Part shown: positions 22,141 to 30,352 of the stretch, in pieces
Numbering within the stretch: the first letter of the stretch is position 1
Layout: every line of letters begins with the position of its first letter
Assembly (NCBI GenBank): GCA_024402655.1
Contig: JAKSTH010000012.1
Location: 1 to 34,287, forward strand
DNA: 34,287 nucleotides
Reading direction: 5' to 3'
Origin: Treponema sp.
GTDB taxonomy: Bacteria > Spirochaetota > Spirochaetia > Treponematales > Treponemataceae
Made by a program: the position numbers and the translations under genes
The notes under the pieces: model-generated
What the model was told of the DNA's origin: nothing
The model's database searches: none
What the model saw: the letters and a program-made list of their open reading frames with translations, nothing else

Positions 22141-22397
22141 AACACTTACCATATTGTTATTTATTGACGGCTACTATAACGGAACTTGGATTGTCTGAAG
22201 ATTGGTTTTGGAAAACTGAACCCAAAAAAGTTATTGCAATGCTTGATGAAAAAAGAAACATAGACAAGGAAAAATCAAAGCTCAATGCTTATTATGTTGC
22301 TTGTATGATGGTTGGAAAAAATCCAGATGAAAAAGATAACGGAACGGCTGGGATTGATTATCCTGTAACAGAAGATATGTTAAAAGGTTTTTTTTAG
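22128..22397 (+). CDS. gpT-like extension of tail assembly chaperone
   Basis: The reading frame is open from 22128, overlapping the last codons of the chaperone. It gives VEHLPYCYLLTATITEL followed by GLSEDWFWKTEPKKVIAM, the typical opening of the second chaperone ORF (G-L-S-x-x-x-F-W-x-x-x-P). The only start codon is TTG 22164, inside this conserved stretch and without a ribosome-binding site. Expression by a -1 (or equivalent) frameshift from the upstream gene, as for lambda gpG-gpT, is therefore the likely route. No canonical slippery heptamer is visible. Confidence 0.65.
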   Translation, partial: GECVEHLPYCYLLTATITELGLSEDWFWKTEPKKVIAMLDEKRNIDKEKSKLNAYYVACMMVGKNPDEKDNGTAGIDYPVTEDMLKGFF

Positions 22398-22409
22398 GAG
22401 TAAATAAAA

Positions 22410-24917
22410 ATGGCTGATGAATTTGGAATAAACGCCACCATAAACGCTGACACAAAAGGGTTTGAAAGTGGTATTGATAAGGCACAAAAGAAAACAAAAT
22501 CTTTTTCAAAAAGCATTACAGATACAATAAATAAACTTGGTAAAAACGGACTTACAAAAAGTCTTGCGGATATTTCTCTTGCGGTTAGTGGTTTAACTAA
22601 GGCTTATGGGACAGTTTCAAAGGCTATTAAAAAAGTAAATGATACAATAAAAGAAACAATTGATTTGTATAATCAGCAATTGAAGGCTGAAACACTTCTT
22701 GAAGTTTCTGCAAAAAACAATCCATATTTGACTACTCAATCAGTAAATAGACTTAAACAATTTGCAAGTGAAATGCAAAATGTTTCTACTATTGGTGATG
22801 AACAAATGCTTCCTACAATGTCCCGTTTGGCTTCTGCTGGAAGGAATGAAGCAGAAATTCAAAAGATTATTAAAACGGCATTAGATTTGTCTGCTTCTGG
22901 AATGATGGATTTTGATAGTGCCGTAAACCAACTTAATGGGACATTGAATGGTAGTGTTGGTGCTTTGGGTAAGCAGATTGCGGGCTTAAAAAATCTTTCT
23001 GAAGAAGATCTAAAATCGGGAAAAGCAATTGATATTGTTGCTAAAAAGTTTGAAGGATTGGCAGAAAGTACAACAAAGGCAACCGGTTCATATCAACAGA
23101 TGATAAACGCACAAGGTGATTTCAAAGAAGCATTAGGAAAAATCACAAAGCCAACTTCTGATTTGTGGAATAGATTTTGGAAGGGTTGGTATGAACAAGG
23201 TTCTTTATATCTTAATAGATTAAATGCTCAACTTGAAACAACTGTTAGTCGTAGGGAATTAGAAAACCTTGCATTTTCTGAAGAAACAGAAGAACAAGCA
23301 ATACAGAAGATGATGGATATGGTGAAATCATTATCTACTCAACAAATACAAAGTATGGTTGTTTTTTATCAGAGTAAAAAAAAGTTGAGTGTTTGGCAAC
23401 GTGAAATATATGGAGATTTACAGGCTGAATTACTAACAAGGGAAATAATACAAGAGAAAGAAGAACAAAGGGTAAAAACTGAAATGCAATTGGCTGAACT
23501 TGCAGAAAGGGAAGCAGAAGCAAAAAAAGAAATTGCTGAAAATATATTGCCAACGGCTTTAACTTATGAACAACAATATAATGCTTCATTAAATGCAAGA
23601 AAAGAATATGAACAGGCGAATAAAAAAGTTGTTATTGAAGCAAATGAAGAAATAGAAGAAGAAGAAAAAGGACATTATAAGGTAATATTAAAGAATATAG
23701 CGGATTTTGGATCTATAGCAATTACAAAAATAAAAAAAATAATCAGCACTATAAGAACAGTTATTAGTGCTGGATATAAGGCGTTTATAAAATTGGCAAA
23801 TATCAATATTGATGAAATGTTAGATAACTTGCTTATTTTTGAAGATAATATACTTAAATTCTTTATAAATGTAGTGCCACAATTACCAAAGTTTATTTCT
23901 GGCGTTTTATCTTCAGTTGCGAAAATGTTCAAGAGTATTGTAATATATTTGAAGAAAATAGACCTTGCTAAGATCATAACAGAAATGCTATCTGCCGTTA
24001 GTGAAAATGCTGGTGATTTGGTAAATAATTTTATTGAGTTTTTGAGTGAATTAGTTACTAATGGAATAAAAGGTCTTGCTGATTGGATTGCTGAAGGTGG
24101 ACTTAAAAAATTATTAAAGGCAATGTTGGATTTGCAAAAAGGAATTGAAAACATTGTAACAGAAAATATTGATGAATTAGTAAACCTTATAATTGAAGCG
24201 TTGCCAGATATTATGGAAACATTAAAAGAGAGCATTGTTTCTGCTTCTAAAGCATTCGGGGAATTAGTAGGACCACTAATGAAGATTGTAATGGAAGTTA
24301 TTTTACAACTTATAGAAGTATTAACAAGCCAAGAAGTAATAGACGCTTCTATTGTTGCTATAGGTGAACTTATGGAAGCAATGGTGCGTGATGGAAGATT
24401 TGCAGAAATCATTATAAAGGTTGTTGAAGGTATTGTTAGAATTATAACTAATGTACCGAAATTGTTTGAAGGTATTATCAATGGCATTTTTAATGGTTTG
24501 TTGGAAAAAGATTGGAAAGAGTTTGGAAAGAAAATTGCTGAAGGTTTCAAAGACATTCTTTTAACATTGTTCGGAAAAGACACAACGGGAAATGGTAAGA
24601 ATGATAGTGCGGATGCTGGAAAGATAATCAAAGGTATTCTTACGGGTGGATTATCTACACTTTTAGGATTTGCAACAGGTTCTAATAATGTTCCGCGGGG
24701 ATTGGCTTTGGTAGGAGAACACGGACCCGAATTGGTAGATTTCAAAGGCGGAGAACGTGTTTATAATGCTCAAAATACCGCTTCAATTCTTAATGGTGCT
24801 AATAAGGGAAATTCATTCAATGTTACATTCAATAATTTACAAGATACTTCAGCTAGCACTATGATTAGACAGTTGAAAGCATATAATAGACAGATGGCAA
24901 TAAACGGGATTTTCTAG
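22410..24917 (+). CDS. Tape measure protein
   Basis: An 835-residue protein, the longest here. It opens MADEFGINATINADTKGFESGIDKA, typical of tape measures. A long helical and coiled-coil region follows (about 240-420), then repeated hydrophobic amphipathic helices (about 430-700). It ends with F-A-T-G-S-N-N-V-P-R-G-L-A-L-V-G-E-H-G-P-E-L, a signature C-terminal motif of many siphovirus tape measures. At about 0.15 nm per residue the tail would be roughly 125 nm. TAGGAG precedes the start. No lysozyme domain is seen. Confidence 0.93.
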   Translation: MADEFGINATINADTKGFESGIDKAQKKTKSFSKSITDTINKLGKNGLTKSLADISLAVSGLTKAYGTVSKAIKKVNDTIKETIDLYNQQLKAETLLEVSAKNNPYLTTQSVNRLKQFASEMQNVSTIGDEQMLPTMSRLASAGRNEAEIQKIIKTALDLSASGMMDFDSAVNQLNGTLNGSVGALGKQIAGLKNLSEEDLKSGKAIDIVAKKFEGLAESTTKATGSYQQMINAQGDFKEALGKITKPTSDLWNRFWKGWYEQGSLYLNRLNAQLETTVSRRELENLAFSEETEEQAIQKMMDMVKSLSTQQIQSMVVFYQSKKKLSVWQREIYGDLQAELLTREIIQEKEEQRVKTEMQLAELAEREAEAKKEIAENILPTALTYEQQYNASLNARKEYEQANKKVVIEANEEIEEEEKGHYKVILKNIADFGSIAITKIKKIISTIRTVISAGYKAFIKLANINIDEMLDNLLIFEDNILKFFINVVPQLPKFISGVLSSVAKMFKSIVIYLKKIDLAKIITEMLSAVSENAGDLVNNFIEFLSELVTNGIKGLADWIAEGGLKKLLKAMLDLQKGIENIVTENIDELVNLIIEALPDIMETLKESIVSASKAFGELVGPLMKIVMEVILQLIEVLTSQEVIDASIVAIGELMEAMVRDGRFAEIIIKVVEGIVRIITNVPKLFEGIINGIFNGLLEKDWKEFGKKIAEGFKDILLTLFGKDTTGNGKNDSADAGKIIKGILTGGLSTLLGFATGSNNVPRGLALVGEHGPELVDFKGGERVYNAQNTASILNGANKGNSFNVTFNNLQDTSASTMIRQLKAYNRQMAINGIF

Positions 24918-24928
24918 GAGTAAAAAAA

Positions 24929-26674
24929 ATGCAAAAGTTGATTTTTAGAAACAGTTTAGGGAAAGAAATTGATTTTACTAGCGGGAATTATGGCATAAAT
25001 AATTGGAATGGATTTTCAGAAGTAGGAATGGAAATTCAGACACAGAAAGTGCCATTTCAAGATGGTTCGGTTTATCTGGATAATTTATTAAATGAAAGAG
25101 AATTATCAATTACACTTTCTTATAATGACAATAAAGATTTACAAAAAAGATATGAATTAAGACGCGAACTAATTTCTATTCTTAATCCAAAACTTGGCGA
25201 AGGCATTTTAATTTATAAAAATAATTTCATTGAAAAACAGATAAATGTAATTGCAAATATGCCTGTTTTCGCCAATAAAAATGCTGATGAAGGTGGAACA
25301 AATAAAGCTGATATTTCTTTTGTTGCTAATTCACCATATTGGGAAGATCTAAAAGAAACAGAAAATTATATTGGTGAACCTGAAGGGCAAGCGGTGGGAA
25401 GTCTATATGCTGGAATGTTAGAAAATAATGGTGATATAAAAACAGAATGTCATATTATTTTCAATTCTGAAAGTGCGGGAGTAGTTGAGATTGAAAATAA
25501 AAAAAGTGAAAATAAAATTATTTTCAATACTGAAGAAAATAAAACATATTTTGTGAATACTGAATTAGGAAAAAAAGCCGTATTTAGTCTTGATTTGACT
25601 TCAACAGATGGGCAAATAGTAGCATACCATCAATATTATTCCGAAGAATTAGATAAATATATTGTTATCCTTATGAATAAAGACGGAGCAACTTCTTTTA
25701 CACAATATAAATATTATTATTCAATCCGTAATGGTTCAGATATTACAAGCGGTGGCGGACAATATTCTCTTGATTTTACAAGTAATGGAAATAAACCGGC
25801 ACCAGATATGAAAGTATATTCTATAACTATCGGCTTGGATATTTATACAATTATCGGCTTCAATATGTTCAAAAATGGAATAAATTATATGGAGTGCGGA
25901 AATTGTGATTTTATTAAAATTAAAGACAGGTATTATTGTGTTTCTGATAGCCCACACCAATATTTAATAGATGTTCTTACAAAAGAACAGGTACAATTAA
26001 ATGGTGATGGAAAAACATACCAATTGGCAAGAGCCGTTATTTATAAAGATGACAAAGCAATTCTTATTGAAGAAGGCAATATTTCAGATTGTACATATAA
26101 AGTCATTGATAGTAGTTTTAATATTTCAAGTGGGGTTATGGGTGGAAATGGAAATGTGCCAATTATTGACGCAATAACACACGAAGAAAGCGGAAAAATA
26201 CTTATAAGAACAAGAACTTATAATTATTTTACTGAAGATTTTATAACATTTGAAATGTTACCTTTTACGACTAGCGATTATGATAATCACCCTGTTGCAA
26301 AGACAGTTTTATATAATAAGGCTTCTAAAATGTATGTAGTAATGTCTGCAAATGTAACAGGGCTAGAAAGTGGAATAAAAGTTACAAAAGATTTTAGATT
26401 TTTTGTAAGTCATAGAATTGGAACTTATGAACAATTAAACCCAAATTATGCTACTTGTATGACACAGAATAAAAATAATGTTTATTTCAGTAGTGGAAGC
26501 TATAATGATGGTGTAAGTGGAAAAGGTGCAAATGGAACAATGACAATCAATAGAAAAAATGAAATTGATAAACTTCTTTCAAACCTTACATTTAATATTG
26601 AAGGTGGAATGAATTTAGTTAAGGCAAATGTTCCTGTTAGTATCTCATATAAGAATAAATTTGTAGGTGTTTAA
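24929..26674 (+). CDS. Distal tail protein (Dit) with large insertion
   Basis: A 581-residue protein. Residues 1-~145 are a Dit/sipho-tail N-domain (MQKLIFRNSLGKEIDF, VPFQDGSVYLDNLLNERELSITLSY, RRELISILNP). The last ~45 residues (LSNLTFNIEGGMNLVKANVPVSI, KNKFVGV) are the usual Dit C-terminus. Between them lie ~390 extra residues of repeated beta strands (YIVILMNKDG, YSITIGLDIYTIIG, DKAILIEEGN, GKILIRTRTY, KMYVVMSAN), suggesting a beta-propeller-like or sugar-binding module. Ordinary Dits are about 250-300 residues. This resembles the evolved Dits that add host-binding modules. Confidence 0.8.
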   Translation: MQKLIFRNSLGKEIDFTSGNYGINNWNGFSEVGMEIQTQKVPFQDGSVYLDNLLNERELSITLSYNDNKDLQKRYELRRELISILNPKLGEGILIYKNNFIEKQINVIANMPVFANKNADEGGTNKADISFVANSPYWEDLKETENYIGEPEGQAVGSLYAGMLENNGDIKTECHIIFNSESAGVVEIENKKSENKIIFNTEENKTYFVNTELGKKAVFSLDLTSTDGQIVAYHQYYSEELDKYIVILMNKDGATSFTQYKYYYSIRNGSDITSGGGQYSLDFTSNGNKPAPDMKVYSITIGLDIYTIIGFNMFKNGINYMECGNCDFIKIKDRYYCVSDSPHQYLIDVLTKEQVQLNGDGKTYQLARAVIYKDDKAILIEEGNISDCTYKVIDSSFNISSGVMGGNGNVPIIDAITHEESGKILIRTRTYNYFTEDFITFEMLPFTTSDYDNHPVAKTVLYNKASKMYVVMSANVTGLESGIKVTKDFRFFVSHRIGTYEQLNPNYATCMTQNKNNVYFSSGSYNDGVSGKGANGTMTINRKNEIDKLLSNLTFNIEGGMNLVKANVPVSISYKNKFVGV

Positions 26675-26675
26675 G

Positions 26676-28160
26676 ATGAAAGAATTACCAGCAATAAAAT
26701 TATATAATTATATAAATGACACTTTTGTTTTAGTTGCGATTATTGATGATGTTGAAAGCCTTGAAATGCAACATTCAAAATATGAAGCTGGCTCTTTCAT
26801 TATTCAGATAAATTACAATGTTGCTAATTCACATCTATTTGAAAAAAATATGTTTATCCAGATTGGAGATGATAAACGTGATTTTTTCGTTATTACAAAA
26901 GTAGTTGATGAAATTGGGCAAGATGGAAAGGCTTCACAGATAAGGACAATATCGGGATATGATTGCCGTTATATTTATAAAAGACGTGTAATTAAAGAAT
27001 TGAATAATGGAGATAAATGGACTTATTCTGGTGATGGTGAAGATTGTATTAGAAATTTAATTGCTTCTCAAACAGAAGGCAAAAGAAGTTTACCTATAAA
27101 TAATATTATAGGGCGTGCAGAAGGTGTTGGCAAAAGATATTCAGTAAGTGAAGCATATAGTAATTTATATGATGTATGTTGCACGATTGCTACTCAAACT
27201 GAAATTGGTTGGCAAGTTGTTTTTGAAAATAATGAAATGACACTTGAATTTTATTATGGGGTTTCCAGAACTTCCACAGTAAGATTTGATACATCTTTTG
27301 AAAGTCTTTCAAATGGTAAATTTGAAGATACAACAGAAAGTTATACAAATGCCGTTTATATTGGCGGTAATGGAAGCGGTTCTAATAAAGATATTTACGA
27401 AGGCGAGAACTTCGATACTTCTGATTATTTACTTATAAATGAAGATGGCGGAAGGCTTGAAATTGGCTTAAACAGTTATTTAATTGTAAAGGGAAAAAGA
27501 CCAGAAGGATTGAACAGGTTTGAAGCGTGGGATAATGCAAGTGGTCTAACTTCTGAAACACAATATATAAATGAAAGTATTTCTTTATTAAGCCAATATG
27601 GGCAGACACTTTCATTAAGTGGAAATGGGCTTATAAAATGTCCTTATGTATTTCGTGAACAGTATGATATTGGTGATGTTGTTACTGTTGCTTTTAGTGG
27701 AAAAACGGCTTCTGTACAGATCTTGAGTATTACAGAAAATTGGGCTTGGGGTTCTTATGAATTGAGTTTTGAATTCGGCAAGCCTATTCCAGATTTAAGC
27801 CGACAACTTGCTATGATGGTGAATAAAATACAAACATATCAAGCAACGGCAGAAGAAAAATCTACAAGCGGAATTAAATATTATGTAATACCAGAAGAAA
27901 CAGAACAGGCTGAAAGCGAAGTTGGATTGGACGTTTTAGGTTTTACGGGTAATGTTGGAAGTGGTTCAACTTTCAAATTATATCTTAATGGAAAAGTAGG
28001 TGCTAAAACATATTCAATTTATATTAAGCAATTAGCGGGTGCTGGTAAATTGACATTGACAACGGGTGTTGTTGGTAAGAGTGATTTGTTGCTAGATGGT
28101 GGAACATACGTTACTATTATTTATGTAGATACAGACGGAAACGTTGAAAGAATTATATAG
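26676..28160 (+). CDS. Baseplate hub/Tal N-domain protein (Gp37-like)
   Basis: A 494-residue protein from ATG 26676 (TAGGTG upstream; GTG 26667 is in frame but overlaps the Dit stop). The first ~370 residues match the siphovirus ReqiPepy6 Gp37-like/Tal hub layout (LEMQHSKYEAGSFIIQIN, DFFVITKV, SGYDCRYIYKRR, LPYV-like central strands, YDIGDVVTVAFSG). It forms the tail tip under Dit. The C-terminal ~110 residues are a small glycine-rich beta domain. It is followed by the tail fibre with a TAGGAG site. Confidence 0.8.
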   Translation: MKELPAIKLYNYINDTFVLVAIIDDVESLEMQHSKYEAGSFIIQINYNVANSHLFEKNMFIQIGDDKRDFFVITKVVDEIGQDGKASQIRTISGYDCRYIYKRRVIKELNNGDKWTYSGDGEDCIRNLIASQTEGKRSLPINNIIGRAEGVGKRYSVSEAYSNLYDVCCTIATQTEIGWQVVFENNEMTLEFYYGVSRTSTVRFDTSFESLSNGKFEDTTESYTNAVYIGGNGSGSNKDIYEGENFDTSDYLLINEDGGRLEIGLNSYLIVKGKRPEGLNRFEAWDNASGLTSETQYINESISLLSQYGQTLSLSGNGLIKCPYVFREQYDIGDVVTVAFSGKTASVQILSITENWAWGSYELSFEFGKPIPDLSRQLAMMVNKIQTYQATAEEKSTSGIKYYVIPEETEQAESEVGLDVLGFTGNVGSGSTFKLYLNGKVGAKTYSIYIKQLAGAGKLTLTTGVVGKSDLLLDGGTYVTIIYVDTDGNVERII

Positions 28161-28172
28161 GAGTAAGAAAAA

Positions 28173-28979
28173 ATGGCAGATAGTACAATACAAGGGTTAA
28201 TTCCAATTGATGAATTAGAAAAAGATGATTTATTTCCAATTTGGGACAATTCAGCAGGAAACGATAATACAAAGAAAGCAACGGCTTTACAGATGGCAAA
28301 GTTTGTAGGAAGTGCGGGGCTTTCTTCTGTAAATATTACAAGTAATACAAAAGATTTTGTAATTTCGATAGAAGGTAAAGAATTGCAAGACGCAATGACA
28401 TTAAACATTACCGCTTTAGTTGAAATTACAGGAAGTGAAAATGATGTTTTGACTATTGCTTATAATGGTGGCGAAGCTAAAAATATTAAAGTAAATAAAG
28501 ATGGTGTATTGGCTGATTATGTTCCTTTTAATGTAGATAGTAGTTGGAAATTCTTACAGGCTTTCACAAGTTTAGATGTAAAATATATTGAAAATCTTGA
28601 TTGCTGGATTGTAGTTGGAAATCCTGTTGTATTTTCAAATTCTTCTTCAACATCTGGATATACAATTTATGCAGACGGCAGAAAGGTATACCGAGTAGCA
28701 TTACAGTGGCGAAGTAATACAAGAGTAAGATGTATTACACCAATTGCCTTAGTCCTTAATTTAGACGGTGGAAACGATAACGGAAACTTTGCACTTGTAA
28801 CTGACGGAAGTTGTGCAATTGGCAACACTGATTTTTCATTGTATGATAGCCGTTATTTTACTGGTTATCGTTTGTTGCACTATACATTGGATATTGACAG
28901 CAAGTTAATTGGTGGACAAGTCAAACTAGATAGGTTTAATACTACTAGCGATTACGTCTTTATTAATTTCACTTTATAA
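28173..28979 (+). CDS. Tail fibre/receptor-binding protein, active tip orientation
   Basis: A 268-residue protein. Residues 1-~165 are the constant stem (MADSTIQGLIPIDELEKDDLFP, a typical fibre N-terminus, then beta-rich). Y-A-D-G-R (166-170) is encoded across the left inverted repeat. Residues 171-268 are the active variable tip, ending DYVFINFTL. A silent alternative tip on the opposite strand begins at the same in-frame Y-x-D-G-R, so inversion would give a ~253-residue protein with a different tip. The tip would contact the host receptor. TAGGAG lies before the ATG. Confidence 0.88.
   Translation: MADSTIQGLIPIDELEKDDLFPIWDNSAGNDNTKKATALQMAKFVGSAGLSSVNITSNTKDFVISIEGKELQDAMTLNITALVEITGSENDVLTIAYNGGEAKNIKVNKDGVLADYVPFNVDSSWKFLQAFTSLDVKYIENLDCWIVVGNPVVFSNSSSTSGYTIYADGRKVYRVALQWRSNTRVRCITPIALVLNLDGGNDNGNFALVTDGSCAIGNTDFSLYDSRYFTGYRLLHYTLDIDSKLIGGQVKLDRFNTTSDYVFINFTL
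28667..28683 (+). repeat. Left inverted repeat of tail-tip switch
   Basis: TTATGCAGACGGCAGAA, matching the right copy in 16 of 17 positions with 12 consecutive identical bases. It has internal dyad symmetry (TTATGC and GCAGAA flank AGACG), as expected for a serine recombinase site. It codes Y-A-D-G-R. Confidence 0.85.
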
Positions 28980-28984
28980 ATAAT

Positions 28985-29014
28985 AAAGCCTAGTTTTCAC
29001 TAGGCTTTTATTTT
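28985..29014. terminator. Bidirectional terminator at centre of the switch
   Basis: AAAGCCTAG (28985-28993) and CTAGGCTTT (29000-29008) form a perfect 9-bp stem. T-rich sequence follows on the plus strand, and a weaker T-containing tract (TTTATTATT) follows on the minus strand. It serves whichever tip is in the plus orientation. Confidence 0.85.
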
Positions 29015-29281
29015 TTAATAATTAGTAAAGATAAAGTCCATAACAATTGGAGTATTAAGAGCCGTACTTCTATCCAGTAAATAAATTCTCATAGTACAAG
29101 ATTTTTTTGCTTTAGATACGATTGTAACACCAGAGCTCCAACCTACATTATTTGAAGTAAATCCACCACTCATAACGTTATAGTTTGTGTCTTTAAATTC
29201 TATAGGAAAATTAGCGACACAATTATTTATGGAGTCTGGTCTAGTAAGTTTTAACCATTGTCTAATTCTGCCGTCTGTATA
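29015..29281 (-). CDS. Silent alternative tail-fibre tip cassette
   Basis: On the minus strand an open frame without a start codon reads Y-T-D-G-R, then 83 residues beginning IRQWLKLTRPDS, including FPIEFKDTNYNVMSGGF and ending IVMDFIFTNY before TAA (29015-29017). F-x-x-x-F-K-D-T-N-Y is a pattern common in phage fibre tips. It has no promoter or ribosome-binding site, and its frame opens right after the recombinase stop codon. It would be expressed only after inversion joins it to residue 170 of the fibre. Confidence 0.8.
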   Translation of the reverse strand, partial: YTDGRIRQWLKLTRPDSINNCVANFPIEFKDTNYNVMSGGFTSNNVGWSSGVTIVSKAKKSCTMRIYLLDRSTALNTPIVMDFIFTNY

Positions 29282-29282
29282 A
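29266..29282 (-). repeat. Right inverted repeat of tail-tip switch
   Basis: On the minus strand TTATACAGACGGCAGAA, one mismatch to the left repeat. It codes Y-T-D-G-R in the same codon phase as the left copy. Confidence 0.85.
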
Positions 29283-29298
29283 GAAAGATACTGTTTAT

Positions 29299-29330
29299 GT
29301 ATAGTAAAACCTTAATTTACTATACGGTTT
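29299..29330 (+). terminator. Palindrome/terminator between switch and recombinase
   Basis: GTATAGTAAA (29299-29308) and TTTACTATAC (29316-29325) are perfect 10-bp arms, followed on the plus strand by GGTTTTT. It probably stops tail transcription from running into the recombinase, whose stop codon lies in the loop. It could also bind the recombinase. Confidence 0.65.
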
Positions 29331-29980
29331 TTCTTTGCTTCACAGTAATTTTGAAATCTTGTACAACTTTCTATCTTAGACATATCCCATTTTAGCCTAT
29401 CTCTAATAAAATCCCGTGCGGTAGACCATTTAACACTATATTTATTTGCGATAAATAAAATAGATTTTCCCTGTAATAAATAATTAGTTATTTCTTCTGT
29501 ATATGGTGTTAGTTTTACATTTGTACATTTGAAACCCTTGTAATGTCCGATTTTCTGACCTTGTGCCATTTTTGCCCTTAATGCTTCTTTAGTTCTTTCG
29601 CTAATTCTCTGACGTTCCATTTGTGCAAGTCCAGCATATATAGTTGTCATAAATTCATAATTGGGAGTACCGCTAATTAGATTTTCTTTAATTAGATGTA
29701 CTTTAATTTCTTTTTGTTTTAGTTCTTCAATTGTGGAAACTGTATCTGCGGTAGATCTACCAAGACGGGATAGTTCTGGAGTAAGCAGAATATCACCCCG
29801 TTCTAATTTTTCAACTAAAATCCCTAAATCTCTTTTATTTCTAGGAACTTTTCCCGAAACCTTTTCTTCTACAACTTCGTCAATTCTCAATCCGTGTAAT
29901 TCTGCATACTGTTGTAGTGCAAACAGTTGCCCCGTAAAATCTTGCTTTTCGGTTGATACTCTAATATAAGCGTATACCAT
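29312..29980 (-). CDS. Small serine recombinase, DNA invertase type
   Basis: A 222-residue resolvase/invertase. YAYIRVSTEKQ carries the catalytic Ser9 with Arg7. Conserved L-S-R-L-G-R-S (Arg72, Arg75) and the long helix around AQMERQRISERTKEAL follow. A C-terminal helix-turn-helix (about 155-192) includes SILFIANKYSVKWSTARDFIRDRL. It lacks the large C-terminal domain of phage serine integrases. Length is close to Gin/Hin with a slightly longer tail. It lies head-on against the tail-fibre tip switch and is the obvious invertase. An AGGGGG site precedes the ATG on the minus strand. Confidence 0.92.
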   Translation of the reverse strand: MVYAYIRVSTEKQDFTGQLFALQQYAELHGLRIDEVVEEKVSGKVPRNKRDLGILVEKLERGDILLTPELSRLGRSTADTVSTIEELKQKEIKVHLIKENLISGTPNYEFMTTIYAGLAQMERQRISERTKEALRAKMAQGQKIGHYKGFKCTNVKLTPYTEEITNYLLQGKSILFIANKYSVKWSTARDFIRDRLKWDMSKIESCTRFQNYCEAKKNRIVN

Positions 29981-30008
29981 TTAAACACCCCCTATAAAAC
30001 GTATACCA
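29971..30008. promoter_or_regulatory. Direct repeats over recombinase start (candidate operator)
   Basis: CGTATACCA occurs at 29971-29979 (over the start codon) and again at 30000-30008, flanking the recombinase ribosome-binding site. GTATACC also lies beside the left inverted repeat at 28686-28692. It may be a binding motif for autoregulation. Confidence 0.4.
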
Positions 30009-30127
30009 CTAAAACAAATAAAAGTCTAGTTTTTTGCTCATATCTCAATATTTTTTATTGCCACTATTTGCGTGGTGGTTGTATACTTTCATTGCAAGAC
30101 CAAAAAGTAAAAAAAACGGAGTTGATT

Positions 30128-30343
30128 ATGGACAATGAAACAGAACGCAAGATTGAGCAATTAGAAAAAAAGCTTGATGATTTGCCAGCCCAGATAACAA
30201 AAAGCATAGCAGAAACAATGGATTTGAAAATTACAAATGCTATGCAGAAAATTAAACTTGATTTTTATGCTTGGCTTGTCCCTATTATTTTAGGATTGCT
30301 TGGAACAATGGCGGGGCTTGTTTATTCATTTATAATTAAATAG
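30128..30343 (+). CDS. XhlA/holin-like membrane protein
   Basis: A 71-residue protein from ATG 30128 with GGAG upstream; the in-frame TTG at 30068 lacks support. A charged coiled coil (ETERKIEQLEKKLDDLPAQI) leads to one C-terminal transmembrane helix (WLVPIILGLLGTMAGLVYSFII). This is the layout of XhlA-type proteins that help holins permeabilise the membrane. It opens the lysis cassette. The gap behind it (29981-30127) is the intergenic region between divergent genes. Confidence 0.7.
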   Translation: MDNETERKIEQLEKKLDDLPAQITKSIAETMDLKITNAMQKIKLDFYAWLVPIILGLLGTMAGLVYSFIIK

Positions 30344-30352
30344 GGGTGTAAG

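Larger units (their letters stand above)
28667..29282. mobile_element. Invertible tail-tip segment
   Basis: This 616-bp segment lies between inverted 17-bp repeats. It holds two convergent tip-coding ends (active 28684-28979 plus, silent 29015-29266 minus) and a central bidirectional terminator. Inversion keeps the reading frame and places a terminator after either tip. The recombinase gene lies immediately outside, as gin does beside the Mu G segment. Confidence 0.8.

Noticed and set aside
23675..24745. 356-residue antisense ORF in the tape measure gene
   Set aside because: It is a compositional shadow of an amphipathic helical gene: Ile/Ser/Asn-rich, with no motif or ribosome-binding site.
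28667..29282. Diversity-generating retroelement at the tail fibre
   Set aside because: No reverse transcriptase gene and no template/variable repeat pair with adenine-biased changes. The minus-strand tip is a different sequence, not a mutated copy.
29312..29980. Serine recombinase as the phage integrase
   Set aside because: It is only 222 residues, without the large C-terminal domains of phage serine integrases, and it abuts an inverted-repeat switch. Invertase fits better.
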